Positions 1 to 6,933 of a DNA stretch of 8,215 nt are shown one piece after another. Each line of letters begins with the position of its first letter. Position 1 is the first letter of the stretch. Source of the stretch: Bryobacterales bacterium (GTDB lineage: Bacteria; Acidobacteriota; Terriglobia; Bryobacterales; Bryobacteraceae); NCBI GenBank assembly GCA_003139735.1, contig PLGA01000270.1:1752-9966 (forward strand), read 5' to 3'. Under the pieces are notes generated by a model. That model saw only the letters and a list, made by a program, of their open reading frames with translations, ran no database searches and was not told the origin of the DNA. Position numbers and translations under genes: made by a program.

Positions 1-770
1 AGAATTTCAATGTCCTTCGCGAAAAGCCGGCCGATTTCGGCATTGATCTTGCGGGCGAGCGCCGCCAGCGGCTTCACGTGCGAGTCATAAGCTACCGGGA
101 AGCCGCCGCCGATGTCCAGAATCTTGATCTCATGGCCGCGCGACCGGGCTTCCCGCATCACCGCCGCGGCGATATTCAGAGCCTGCACGAAATTATCGAA
201 GTTGGCGCACTGGCTGCCCACATGGAAGCTCAGGCCTTCCACCACCAGCCCAATCCCGAAGGCTTCGTTGATCAGGTCCACGGCCTCGCCCGGATCGCAG
301 CCGAACTTGGAGGAAAGTTCCACCATCGATCCCGTATTGGGCACGCGCAGACGCAGCACCAACCCGGCGTGAGGCGCGTGACGCGCGATCTTGCGCAGTT
401 CGTCGATGTTGTCGTAGACGATCAGCGGTTTGTATTGATCGAGCGCCCGCAGCGTCTCCTTGGGCTTGATCGGGTTGGCGTAGATGATCTTATCCCAGAT
501 GAAATCCTGCCGCTCCTTGGCGGGCAGGCGCGCGATGTTCTCATGCACCAGCATGAACTCCGGCAAGGAGGCGACATCGAAGCTGGCGCCTGCCTTGTAG
601 AGAGTTCGCACGATTTCCGGCGCCGGATTGGCCTTCACCGCATAGTAAGCCTGCACTTTGGGCAAGCGCCGCCGAAAGCTGGCGTAGTTACTCCGAATCA
701 CGTCATGATCCACCACAACCACCGGCGTCCCGTGACGCCTGGCGATAGCTAGCAGTTCTCTCTTGGTCAT
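1..770 (-). CDS. Type III PLP-dependent decarboxylase, ornithine/lysine decarboxylase-like (3' end outside window)
   Basis: Alanine-racemase-fold amino acid decarboxylase, most likely converting ornithine (or lysine) to putrescine (or cadaverine) in the cytoplasm. Only the first 256 residues are present of a family usually near 380-420; the stop lies beyond position 1. Visible motifs: AYYAVKAN at residues 41-48 with the PLP Schiff-base lysine K46, FDVAS at 64-68, YANP at 97-100, SFHVGSQ at 181-187 with H183 expected to stack on PLP, and the phosphate-binding glycine loop DIGGGFP at 219-225. The ATG at 770 follows the stop of the deoxyhypusine-synthase-like gene by three bases (TGA-CCC-ATG). 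It has no strong Shine-Dalgarno, so translation is probably coupled. The C-terminal specificity residues are missing, so ornithine, lysine, arginine and diaminopimelate decarboxylase cannot be separated firmly. YANP and the polyamine neighbour favour ornithine. Confidence 0.87.
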   Translation of the reverse strand, partial: MTKRELLAIARRHGTPVVVVDHDVIRSNYASFRRRLPKVQAYYAVKANPAPEIVRTLYKAGASFDVASLPEFMLVHENIARLPAKERQDFIWDKIIYANPIKPKETLRALDQYKPLIVYDNIDELRKIARHAPHAGLVLRLRVPNTGSMVELSSKFGCDPGEAVDLINEAFGIGLVVEGLSFHVGSQCANFDNFVQALNIAAAVMREARSRGHEIKILDIGGGFPVAYDSHVKPLAALARKINAEIGRLFAKDIEI

Positions 771-773
771 GGG

Positions 774-1985
774 TCAACCGACCGCCGGCGCGGAGCCATC
801 CACCATCTTGACTTTGTTATGGGCGAAGTACTCCTTAGTCAGCGCCTTCATCATCGCGCCGCGCTGGTCGTACAGGCGCCGCGGTTTCCGGGGCTTGTGG
901 CGGGCGAGCGCGTAGTGCGTCAGCAGCGGCATGGCAATGGTAGTGTCGGTGTAACAAACTACGGCGTCGGGCAGCCGGTCCGGATCCACCTTGCCCCAAC
1001 TTACCGCCTCGCTCGGCGTGGCGCCGCTCAGGCCGCCGGTATCGGGCCGAGCGTCTGTCACCTGGAGAAAGTAGTCCTGGCCGAATTCCTTGATGCGCAA
1101 GACTTCCTGAATCTGCGGCTCGGTCTGCAGCATGAAGTTCTTGGGACTCCCGCCGCCCCATAGCACCACCCCGCTCTTGCCGCCCGAACGCTTGGCCCCC
1201 AGCACGAAGGCCGTGGTCTCATTGACGTCGATGGACGGGTTGAGCCGCAGCTTGTTGCCGCGCAGTTCCACGCCGGCCACATTCATCCCGATGGTGGAAT
1301 CGCCCGGCGAGGAGGTGTAACAGGGGACTCCGGCGCGATACGCGGCGGCCAGCACGGAGACATCCTTGAGCCCGGCCTTGCGCTCCCACTCGGCGGCGTA
1401 CTTCCCGATCAGGTGGTGCAACTCGGCCGTGCCCATCTCTTTCTGAAACTCCGGCTGAATGAGAATCGCGCGCAGGATCTCATCGGTAGCCATCAGGCAG
1501 TCGCTATAGCCCAGCAGCACGTCGTAGACGCGCACGATGTCGTTATCGCGCAGCTCGGTGTCATCCATCTTGAAGCTGCCGGTACGCACGGGGTAATTCA
1601 GCGCGAAGTGCAGGTCGTGGTAGAGGTTCGCTCCGGTGGAGACGATCCAGTCGACAAAGCCGGCCTTGATGAGCGGAACGATCGAAGAGCATCCCAATCC
1701 GGCCGGCGTGAGCGCGCCGGAAAGGGTCATGCCGACCGTCACGTCCGGCTCCAGCATCTTTTCGGCGAAAAGCTGGCAGCCTTCCCGAAGGCGCGCCCCG
1801 TTATACGCCAGAAACGCGTTGTCGATAACGTCGGGGAGCTTCTCCTTGCCAGTCAGGTTCTTAGGCAGAATGCGTTTGCCGGACATGAACTTGTCCCGGT
1901 TAGGGCACTTCTTCTTCTTCATCCAGTCCGGCATTTCGGACATGTCTTCGCGGTAGCGCCGCGTCGTGTGAGGAGTCTTTGCCAT
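774..1985 (-). CDS. speY: Deoxyhypusine synthase-like protein, probable SpeY-type homospermidine synthase
   Basis: A 403-residue NAD-dependent aminobutyl-transferase homologue. The clearest signature is SEAVSWGK at 325-332, where K332 matches the catalytic lysine of human deoxyhypusine synthase (K329) that carries the enzyme-imine intermediate. W330 and E326 are also kept. A GGG loop (277-279) and the segments at 83-99 and 228-233 fit the NAD-binding fold. Bacteria lack eIF5A, so protein modification is unlikely. A cyanobacterial homologue (SpeY) is needed for homospermidine formation, and the adjacent diamine-forming decarboxylase fits that role. By hand alignment, residues at human substrate positions differ: H288 is N283, N292 is Q287, D316 is L319 and D243 is M234. 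The ATG at 1985 lacks a clear Shine-Dalgarno. No upstream in-frame start exists before a TAG in the 39-bp gap, and M15 is a weaker alternative. The fold is certain, the exact substrate inferred. Confidence 0.85.
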   Translation of the reverse strand: MAKTPHTTRRYREDMSEMPDWMKKKKCPNRDKFMSGKRILPKNLTGKEKLPDVIDNAFLAYNGARLREGCQLFAEKMLEPDVTVGMTLSGALTPAGLGCSSIVPLIKAGFVDWIVSTGANLYHDLHFALNYPVRTGSFKMDDTELRDNDIVRVYDVLLGYSDCLMATDEILRAILIQPEFQKEMGTAELHHLIGKYAAEWERKAGLKDVSVLAAAYRAGVPCYTSSPGDSTIGMNVAGVELRGNKLRLNPSIDVNETTAFVLGAKRSGGKSGVVLWGGGSPKNFMLQTEPQIQEVLRIKEFGQDYFLQVTDARPDTGGLSGATPSEAVSWGKVDPDRLPDAVVCYTDTTIAMPLLTHYALARHKPRKPRRLYDQRGAMMKALTKEYFAHNKVKMVDGSAPAVG

Positions 1986-2024
1986 GATGTTACTAAGTCT
2001 CTATAAGTGGTTTCTCGATTCGAA

Positions 2025-3119
2025 TCACGCGGCGGCCGTCAGCCCCAGGCCCGGCTTATCGGGGAGCGTCAGCTTTCCTTTTACGACCCGGACGCCGCGG
2101 TAAGGGTCGTTCGATATCAGCAGGTTTCCGTCCAGGTCGGCGTAGTCCACCAACGGAGACAGGTGCGCCGCGGCGGTCACCGAAACCGAGCTCGATACCA
2201 TGCAGCCGAGCATGGTGCGCATTCCCAACGCCTTTGCCATCTGAATCACGCGGAACGCCTGCAACACGCCGCCGCATTTATCGAGCTTGATGTTGACGCC
2301 ATCGTAGGCGTCTTTGACCTTGACAATGTCGGCGGGCCGCTCGCAAGCTTCGTCGGCGATGATGGGCAGATGCACGCGGCTGCGCACCCAGCGGGTTTCC
2401 TCGATCATCGCGGCGGGCATGGGCTGCTCGATGAACTCGACGCCCTGCGTCTCCAGCCAGTTGATCTTGCGGACAGCCTCTTCCTTATCCGTCCAGCCTT
2501 CGTTGGCGTCCACGCGCAAGGGTTTCTTAGTGACGCTGCGCACGGCCTCGATGGTCGGCTCGTCGGTGGAAAGCCCGACCTTCACCTTGAGGATGGGGTA
2601 GTCGGCGGCTTCCAGCGTCTTCTGTTTGGTGATCTCGGGCGTGTCGATGCCAATCGAAAAGGTGGTCACGGGCGCGTCGGCGGGGTCGAGTCCGAAATAC
2701 TCGTAGAGCGGGATTCCGAGCCTCTGCGTCACCCAGTCCATCAGCGCGATATCGATCGACGCCTTGCCGGCCCACTCGCCGGGAATGCGCTGGAATACTT
2801 CGGCCAGCGTCTTTGAGAACCGCATGGGATTCGACGAAAGCAGCAGCTCGCGCACCGATTCCACGGCCTTCCGGGCGGATTCGGCATCCTCTTTATAACG
2901 CACGATGGGAGCGCCCTCGCCGTGGCCCGTGATGCCGTCGCGCGAAAAGGCCACGTAGAGGGTATCGCGGTATTGGCTGGCCGACATGGTGGTGGTCCAG
3001 GTGTGGAGCAGGTTCAGGCGCACGATTTTCGCGTCGAGGCCCGGCGAGGCCGCGGCTCGCGCGGCGTTGCGCACCGCCATCCCGGCCGCCGCGCCCTGGA
3101 AGAAAGTCCGGCGGTTCAC
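2025..3119 (-). CDS. Dipeptide epimerase (L-Ala-D/L-Glu epimerase-like, enolase superfamily) with Tat-like leader
   Basis: A 364-residue muconate-lactonizing-subgroup enolase-superfamily enzyme, predicted to interconvert L-Ala-D-Glu and L-Ala-L-Glu from peptidoglycan. Catalytic KxK is K178-K180 (LKVKVG). Metal ligands are D204 (DANEGW), E231 (IEQP) and D256 (IADEA). The opposite catalytic lysine is K278 (NIKLDK). D328 and D330 (ADLDG) match the DxD element that binds the dipeptide ammonium in Ala-Glu epimerases, so substrate class is fairly secure. The start chosen is GTG at 3119. It overlaps the upstream peptidase stop by four bases (GTGA), and GGAGG sits five bases before it. The same frame stays open further upstream, but only as antisense-like shadow inside the peptidase gene. 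The N-terminus NRRTFFQGAAAG looks like a twin-arginine signal, although arginines at 17 and 21 break the hydrophobic stretch. Coupling to the NlpC/P60 gene mirrors Bacillus ykfC-ykfB. Confidence 0.88.
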   Translation of the reverse strand: MNRRTFFQGAAAGMAVRNAARAAASPGLDAKIVRLNLLHTWTTTMSASQYRDTLYVAFSRDGITGHGEGAPIVRYKEDAESARKAVESVRELLLSSNPMRFSKTLAEVFQRIPGEWAGKASIDIALMDWVTQRLGIPLYEYFGLDPADAPVTTFSIGIDTPEITKQKTLEAADYPILKVKVGLSTDEPTIEAVRSVTKKPLRVDANEGWTDKEEAVRKINWLETQGVEFIEQPMPAAMIEETRWVRSRVHLPIIADEACERPADIVKVKDAYDGVNIKLDKCGGVLQAFRVIQMAKALGMRTMLGCMVSSSVSVTAAAHLSPLVDYADLDGNLLISNDPYRGVRVVKGKLTLPDKPGLGLTAAA

Positions 3120-3129
3120 TTGGGCCTCC
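3112..3129 (-). promoter_or_regulatory. Ribosome binding site and GTGA overlap setting the epimerase start
   Basis: On the minus strand GGAGG precedes GTG by five bases, and the GTG shares bases with the TGA stop of the peptidase gene. This decides a GTG start for the epimerase and indicates translational coupling of the two reading frames. Confidence 0.75.
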
Positions 3130-3949
3130 GCATGGCCGCCAGGATGCGCGAAAAATGCGGATCTTCCAGGTCGTCGATCCGGATTGTGGGAGTCTGGTAC
3201 GTGGTCGCGCTGATGAACTTGCCGCCGCCCAGATACATGCCCGTGTGCGTGATGCGCTTTGGAGAGCTGCCGAAATAGAGCAGATCGCCCGGCTGCAGAT
3301 CCCTGCGCTCCACGGCGGACTGGCCGTCCCAATCGGCTTGCGGCTGGGCGTCGCGCGGCATATTCAGGCCGCGGCTGCGCTCCAGCATCTGGATAAACCC
3401 GGAGCAATCGTATCCATAAGTGGAAGTTCCGCCCCAGGTGTAGGGCAGTCCCAGAAAGCGCTTGGCGAACTCCACCATCTCCGGTACCGTAAGCGGCGGC
3501 GCGTGGAACGCCACGTCGCCCAGTTGCACCCATCCGGCCCGGTCGTCCGGCAGCCTGACCTTGGCCCACTGAGAAGGCTCGGCCGGCTCCGCGGAGACCT
3601 CCAGCCGCGTTTCGAGCGGGACGGTCAGCAGGGGCGCGTGCGCCGTGACGCTGGGCTCGCGGTAGATGTGCGCAAACATACTTCGAACTTCCGCCACCCG
3701 TCCGCTCACCGCGTACAGCGGACCCGGCCGCAATGAGGAGAGCGGCATCCAGCCCGTATAGTCGTCGGCAGTGCGGACATTCGCCCAGTCGTCCTTCCGT
3801 TCGACGATCGACACGTTGGCCGCGAAGATCGCCTGCGACGCGACGTCCGCATCGAGCGTGGGCTTCGAGTACATGTTCGCTACTGGTTGCAACACGACGG
3901 CGTTGGGCAGCGCGGCCGCGAATAGCGCCGCAACCAGGACTCCAGGCAT
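3116..3949 (-). CDS. Secreted NlpC/P60 peptidase with two N-terminal SH3-like domains (YkfC-like)
   Basis: A 277-residue cysteine peptidase of the NlpC/P60 (CHAP-like papain) family. Members of the YkfC type cut the gamma-D-Glu-diaminoacid bond in muropeptides with a free N-terminal L-Ala. Residues 1-16 form a short hydrophobic leader typical of Sec export. Two bacterial SH3-like segments follow (about 20-75 and 80-147), each ending in a GW motif (66-67, 139-140). The catalytic domain spans about 155-275: YTWGGTSTYGYDCSGF at 170-185 carries nucleophile C182, the DLLYF strand is at 222-226, and H235 lies in THTGMYLGGG. The usual third polar residue, often His twelve positions after the catalytic His, is S247 here. 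A good Shine-Dalgarno (GAGGAG) lies just before the ATG. It is the first gene of the left minus-strand block and overlaps the epimerase gene, so the pair probably acts sequentially on peptidoglycan peptides. Exact bond specificity is inferred. Confidence 0.9.
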   Translation of the reverse strand: MPGVLVAALFAAALPNAVVLQPVANMYSKPTLDADVASQAIFAANVSIVERKDDWANVRTADDYTGWMPLSSLRPGPLYAVSGRVAEVRSMFAHIYREPSVTAHAPLLTVPLETRLEVSAEPAEPSQWAKVRLPDDRAGWVQLGDVAFHAPPLTVPEMVEFAKRFLGLPYTWGGTSTYGYDCSGFIQMLERSRGLNMPRDAQPQADWDGQSAVERRDLQPGDLLYFGSSPKRITHTGMYLGGGKFISATTYQTPTIRIDDLEDPHFSRILAAMRRPK

Positions 3950-4057
3950 AGTTCTCCTCTCAGAGTACCGCAGGCAGCCTTGCAGTCACCGCCCGAATCG
4001 TCCCGGTCCGACGTCTTCTATGCAATAATAATCCAAATCTCTTTCGAAAGGACCTCT
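3950..4057. promoter_or_regulatory. Divergent intergenic region between the peptidase block and the DinB gene
   Basis: This 108-bp gap separates two divergently transcribed genes, so it should contain a promoter for each. An AT-rich island at 4019-4046 (around CAATAATAAT) stands out from the GC-rich surroundings and is the best place for a -10 element of the plus-strand gene. No convincing -35/-10 pair with standard spacing could be assigned on either strand. Shine-Dalgarno sequences are visible at both ends: AAAGGA before 4058 on the plus strand and GAGGAG before 3949 on the minus strand. Confidence 0.45.
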
Positions 4058-4597
4058 ATGAAGCTCTTGACCGCCGTGATTTTGTTAGCCGCCGTCGCGT
4101 CCGCTCAGGACATGCCGGCGAATCCGCTCGTGACCGTTTCCAAGAACATGTTCGCCATGACCGCCAAGAACGACGTCCTGCGTTCCGCAGACAAGATTCC
4201 CGAGGCATTGTGGTCCTTCCAGCCGGTACCGACCGTCCGCACCGTCGCGCAGTTGTTCGCTCACATCGCCGATGGACAGTACGAGTTCTGCGGCCTGGTC
4301 ACCGAGGGGAAAAGCGTTTCGAAGAACATTGAGAACACCCAGAAGACCAAGGCCCTAATCGTCGCCGCGCTGAAGGATGCCTTCGCATACTGCGACGCCG
4401 CTTACGCCAAGTTGACCGACGCCAACGCCAGCGAATTGGTCCCCTTCATGGGCATGCGCATCACCAAGCTCGGCGCCATGGATTTCAATACGGCTCACAC
4501 CATGGAGCACTACGGCAACCTGGTCACCTACATGCGGATCAAGGGCATTGTGCCGCCCTCGAGCGAGCAGCAGCCCGCGGCCGCCAAAAAGCAGTAG
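4058..4597 (+). CDS. Secreted DinB-superfamily protein
   Basis: A 179-residue protein with a clear signal peptide: MKLL, a hydrophobic stretch, and a likely cleavage after the ASA at 14-16. The mature part looks like a DinB/YfiT four-helix bundle. The expected metal-binding histidines are H69 (LFAHIADGQ) and the pair H147 and H151 (HTMEH) on a later helix, giving the family's three-His pattern. Related cytoplasmic proteins include thiol S-transferases, but this group's reaction is not known and none is assigned. The C-terminal tail after about 167 is low-complexity and rich in Gln, Ala and Lys. The start is set by AAAGGA seven bases before the ATG at 4058; a longer in-frame start at 3980 would bury the signal peptide. 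It is the only plus-strand gene, transcribed alone, diverging from the peptidase block and converging on pyrC. Confidence 0.82.
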   Translation: MKLLTAVILLAAVASAQDMPANPLVTVSKNMFAMTAKNDVLRSADKIPEALWSFQPVPTVRTVAQLFAHIADGQYEFCGLVTEGKSVSKNIENTQKTKALIVAALKDAFAYCDAAYAKLTDANASELVPFMGMRITKLGAMDFNTAHTMEHYGNLVTYMRIKGIVPPSSEQQPAAAKKQ

Positions 4598-4663
4598 CGA
4601 GCCAATGTGGCGCGGGCACTGCCATGGTTGGGGACGCCGGGGAACCGAACGTTATCTCAGATC

Positions 4664-4700
4664 AGGACTTGGCGCGAAAATTCAGGCTAGCGCCCGTCCT
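4664..4700. terminator. Possible bidirectional terminator hairpin between convergent DinB and pyrC genes
   Basis: In the 122-bp convergent gap an interrupted inverted repeat is visible: AGGAC-TT-GGCGC on the left and GCGCC-C-GTCCT on the right, with a 14-base loop. This gives ten base pairs with a small TT/C internal loop. The right side is followed by CTCTTT, a weak T-rich tail for the plus strand. No good T tract follows on the minus strand. Position between two gene ends supports a terminator role, but the tail is poor. Confidence 0.4.
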
Positions 4701-4719
4701 CTTTGACCAGGAAGGCGAA

Positions 4720-6009
4720 TCAAGCGTCCGGCTGGTCTCTCCGCCACGCGATTCGGCCGTTCACAACCGTCGCCACGGGGCCGCCGTGGAAGGTACGGCC
4801 GTCAAAGGGAGAGTTGCGGCTGCGCGAGAAGGACTGGTTCACATCGTAGGTCCAGGCCAAGTCCGCGCCGAAGACGGTCACGTCGCCGGGCGCGCCGGAG
4901 GCCAGCGTGCCTCTTCCTAAGCGCATCACGGATTCCGGTCCGGTGGTGAACAGCTCCACCATTCGGTTCAAAGTGATTTTGCCGGGCCGCACCAACTCTT
5001 CGAGCGCCAGCGCCACAGCCGTCTCCAGGCCGATGATGCCGAACGGACAGCGCTCGAACTCCTGCATCTTCTCGCTGCCGGGGTGCGGCGCGTGGTCCGT
5101 GGCGATGGCGTCTATGGCCCCCGATGCGATGCCCTCCACCACCGCCGCGCGGTCGTCCGGCTCGCGCAGCGGCGGCTTCATCTTGTAATCGCTGTCGTAG
5201 GCCGCCATGTCTTCGTCGGCGAGCGAGAAGTGGTGTGGCGTGGCTTCGCAGGTGACCGGCAAGCCGTGCCGGCGCGCGTAGTCCACCATGGCCACCGCGT
5301 TGTGAGTCGAGATGTGGGCCACGTGGTAACGCGCCCCGGTCAACTGCGCCAGCACCAGGTCGCGGGCCACCATGACGTCTTCCGAGGCGGCGGGAATGCC
5401 GCGCAATCCCCAGCGCACCGAACGGGCGCCTTCGTGCATGTCGCCGCCCGCGCTCAGGTTCAGATCCTCGCAGTGCTGGATGATCGGCAGATCGTAGGAG
5501 CGGGCGAACTCCATGGCGCGGCGCATGACGCGAGCGCTCATCACCGGCAGGCCATCATCGGAAATGGCGACCGCTCCGGCCGCCTTCATGGCGCCGATGG
5601 CGGCAAGCTCTTCGCCGGCGCTCCCCTTGGTGATGGCGCCGATGGGGAACACGTTGACCGGCGCCAGGCGCCGCGCGCGCTCCACGATGTAACTGGTGAC
5701 GGTGGCGCTATCGTTCACCGGCTTGGTGTTGGGCATGGCGCAAACGGAAGTGAACCCGCCCGCCGCCGCCGCGCGCGCGCCGCTCTCGATGGTTTCGGCG
5801 TGTTCGAAGCCCGGCTCGCGCAGATGGACATGCATGTCGATAAAGCCGGGGGCCACCACCAGTCCGGTGGCATCGAAGACTTCGCCCGCAGGCGCGGCAA
5901 GATTCTCCGCCACGCCCACAATGCGGCCGTCGGCGATGAGCACGTCGGCGATGCGGTCGGTTTGCGAGGCGGGATCGATCACGCGGCCATTACGGATCAC
6001 GATGGACAT
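4720..6009 (-). CDS. pyrC: Dihydroorotase, type I
   Basis: A 429-residue amidohydrolase that cyclises N-carbamoyl-L-aspartate to dihydroorotate, the third step of de novo pyrimidine synthesis. All type I metal and catalytic motifs are present: HVHLREPG at 60-67 (H60, H62; R64 binds substrate), the bridging aspartate in ISDDG (D151), H179 (QHCED), H232 (AHIST) and D305 (ATDHAPH). The MPNT substrate motif is at 92-95. Length is normal for type I enzymes (about 425-430). The ATG at 6009 follows the pyrB stop by three bases (TAG-CCC-ATG), so it is translated in the same operon. In other bacteria type I dihydroorotase can associate with the PyrB product; that complex is possible here but not shown. 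It is the last gene of the pyr operon and ends in the convergent gap. Confidence 0.96.
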   Translation of the reverse strand: MSIVIRNGRVIDPASQTDRIADVLIADGRIVGVAENLAAPAGEVFDATGLVVAPGFIDMHVHLREPGFEHAETIESGARAAAAGGFTSVCAMPNTKPVNDSATVTSYIVERARRLAPVNVFPIGAITKGSAGEELAAIGAMKAAGAVAISDDGLPVMSARVMRRAMEFARSYDLPIIQHCEDLNLSAGGDMHEGARSVRWGLRGIPAASEDVMVARDLVLAQLTGARYHVAHISTHNAVAMVDYARRHGLPVTCEATPHHFSLADEDMAAYDSDYKMKPPLREPDDRAAVVEGIASGAIDAIATDHAPHPGSEKMQEFERCPFGIIGLETAVALALEELVRPGKITLNRMVELFTTGPESVMRLGRGTLASGAPGDVTVFGADLAWTYDVNQSFSRSRNSPFDGRTFHGGPVATVVNGRIAWRRDQPDA

Positions 6010-6012
6010 GGG

Positions 6013-6924
6013 CTATCCAATCACCCTTTCCAGCACCGCCATGCGCACGGCGATGCCGTTCTCCACCTGGTTGAGGATGACCGAGCGCGTGAAAATCGGC
6101 GACCTCGGAGGAAAGCTCGCGGCCGCGGTTGATCGGGCCGGGGTGCATGACGATGGCGTCCGGGCGGGCCAGGTCCAGGTGCTCCAGTTGCAGACCATAA
6201 AAGCTGGAAATACTCGCTGGCCGGAAACGACGCTTCGTGTTGCCGCTCCAGTTGCACGCGCAGCATCATGATCACGTCGGCTATCGCGAATGGCCTCGCG
6301 GATATCCGTGGTCAGCCGCACGCCCGGCGCAAGGTCCGCCAACTCCCGCGGCAGCAGGGAGGCCGGACCGCACAGCACGATCTCCACCCCGAATTTCGCC
6401 AGCAAATGCACGTTGGAGCGCGCCACGCGGCTGTGCGCGATGTCGCCGATGATGGCTACCCTCAGGCCTTCCAGCGAACCGCGGCGGTCCAGTATGGTGC
6501 GCGCGTCGAGCAGCGCCTGCGTGGGGTGCTCGTGCGTGCCGTCGCCCGCGTTGATGATGGGCGTGGCCAGGTAGCGCGCCAGGAAATGCGGCGCTCCGGA
6601 GGCGGAGTGCCGCATCACGATGGCGTCCGGCCGCATGGCCGCCAGCGTGTTCAGCGTGTCCACCAGCGATTCGCCCTTGGAGACGCTGGAACCCGACGCG
6701 GTGATGGAAACCGCGTCCGCGCCCAGGCGCTTGGCGGCGATTTCGAAACTGGTGCGGGTGCGCGTCGAGGCCTCGTAAAACAGGTTCACGATCATCTTCC
6801 CGCGTAGCGTATCCAACTTCTTGAGCGATTGGCTTTGCAGCGGCTGGAAATCCTTGGCGCGCGCCAGGATCGCCTCGATCTCGGCGCGGTCCAGCTCTTC
6901 GATTCCGAGCAGTCCGGCGGGCAT
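6013..6924 (-). CDS. pyrB: Aspartate carbamoyltransferase catalytic chain, with three apparent +1 frameshifts in the 3' third
   Basis: Transfers carbamoyl from carbamoyl phosphate to L-aspartate, the committed pyrimidine step. The reading frame is open for 303 residues. Residues 1-214 are normal: STRTR at 53-57 (carbamoyl phosphate), K83 in [16 protein letters not shown] at 128-136. From about 215 to 277 the protein is unlike the family, but family motifs appear in other frames. Skipping one base at 6282 gives [15 protein letters not shown]. Skipping one T of four at 6199-6202 gives [14 protein letters not shown] and then MHPGPINRG. Skipping one T of four at 6092-6095 returns to the annotated frame at [13 protein letters not shown]. 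Three extra bases therefore cancel out. The repaired protein would be 302 residues, normal length. As written, the aspartate-site arginine motif (MLRVQ) and the HPGP loop are lost. Sequencing or assembly error is likelier than decay, because shifted codons stay well conserved. The start has AGGGA upstream. Confidence 0.93.
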   Translation of the reverse strand: MPAGLLGIEELDRAEIEAILARAKDFQPLQSQSLKKLDTLRGKMIVNLFYEASTRTRTSFEIAAKRLGADAVSITASGSSVSKGESLVDTLNTLAAMRPDAIVMRHSASGAPHFLARYLATPIINAGDGTHEHPTQALLDARTILDRRGSLEGLRVAIIGDIAHSRVARSNVHLLAKFGVEIVLCGPASLLPRELADLAPGVRLTTDIREAIRDSRRDHDAARATGAATRSVVSGQRVFPAFMVCNWSTWTWPARTPSSCTPARSTAAASFPPRSPIFTRSVILNQVENGIAVRMAVLERVIG

Positions 6925-6933
6925 GTCGTTTCC

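Noticed and set aside
2007..2816. Open plus-strand frame (269 codons) opposite the epimerase
   Set aside because: Antisense shadow of a gene with all catalytic residues; no family features.
3120..3569. In-frame upstream extension of the epimerase gene to give a 514-residue protein
   Set aside because: The extra 150 residues lie in another frame of the well-supported NlpC/P60 gene, are low-quality Arg/Gly-rich sequence, and the GTG at 3119 has an ideal Shine-Dalgarno.
4041..4050. Ten-base palindrome CTTTCGAAAG before the DinB gene
   Set aside because: It is short, overlaps the Shine-Dalgarno AAAGG, and has no second copy nearby, so chance is likely.
3980..4057. Longer start for the DinB gene at 3980
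   Set aside because: It would place 26 polar residues before a textbook signal peptide and lacks a ribosome site; the ATG at 4058 has AAAGGA at good spacing.
4624..4920. Short plus-strand frame across the convergent gap into pyrC
   Set aside because: Two thirds of it is antisense to pyrC and there is no ribosome site or recognisable motif.
5083..6132. Long open plus-strand frame (349 codons) opposite pyrC
   Set aside because: It is fully antisense to a complete dihydroorotase, has His/Arg/Gly-rich composition typical of GC-rich shadow frames, and no recognisable domain.
6092..6282. Programmed ribosomal frameshifting in pyrB
   Set aside because: Three independent shifts would be needed, none at a convincing slippery site with a stimulatory element, and no PyrB is known to need this.
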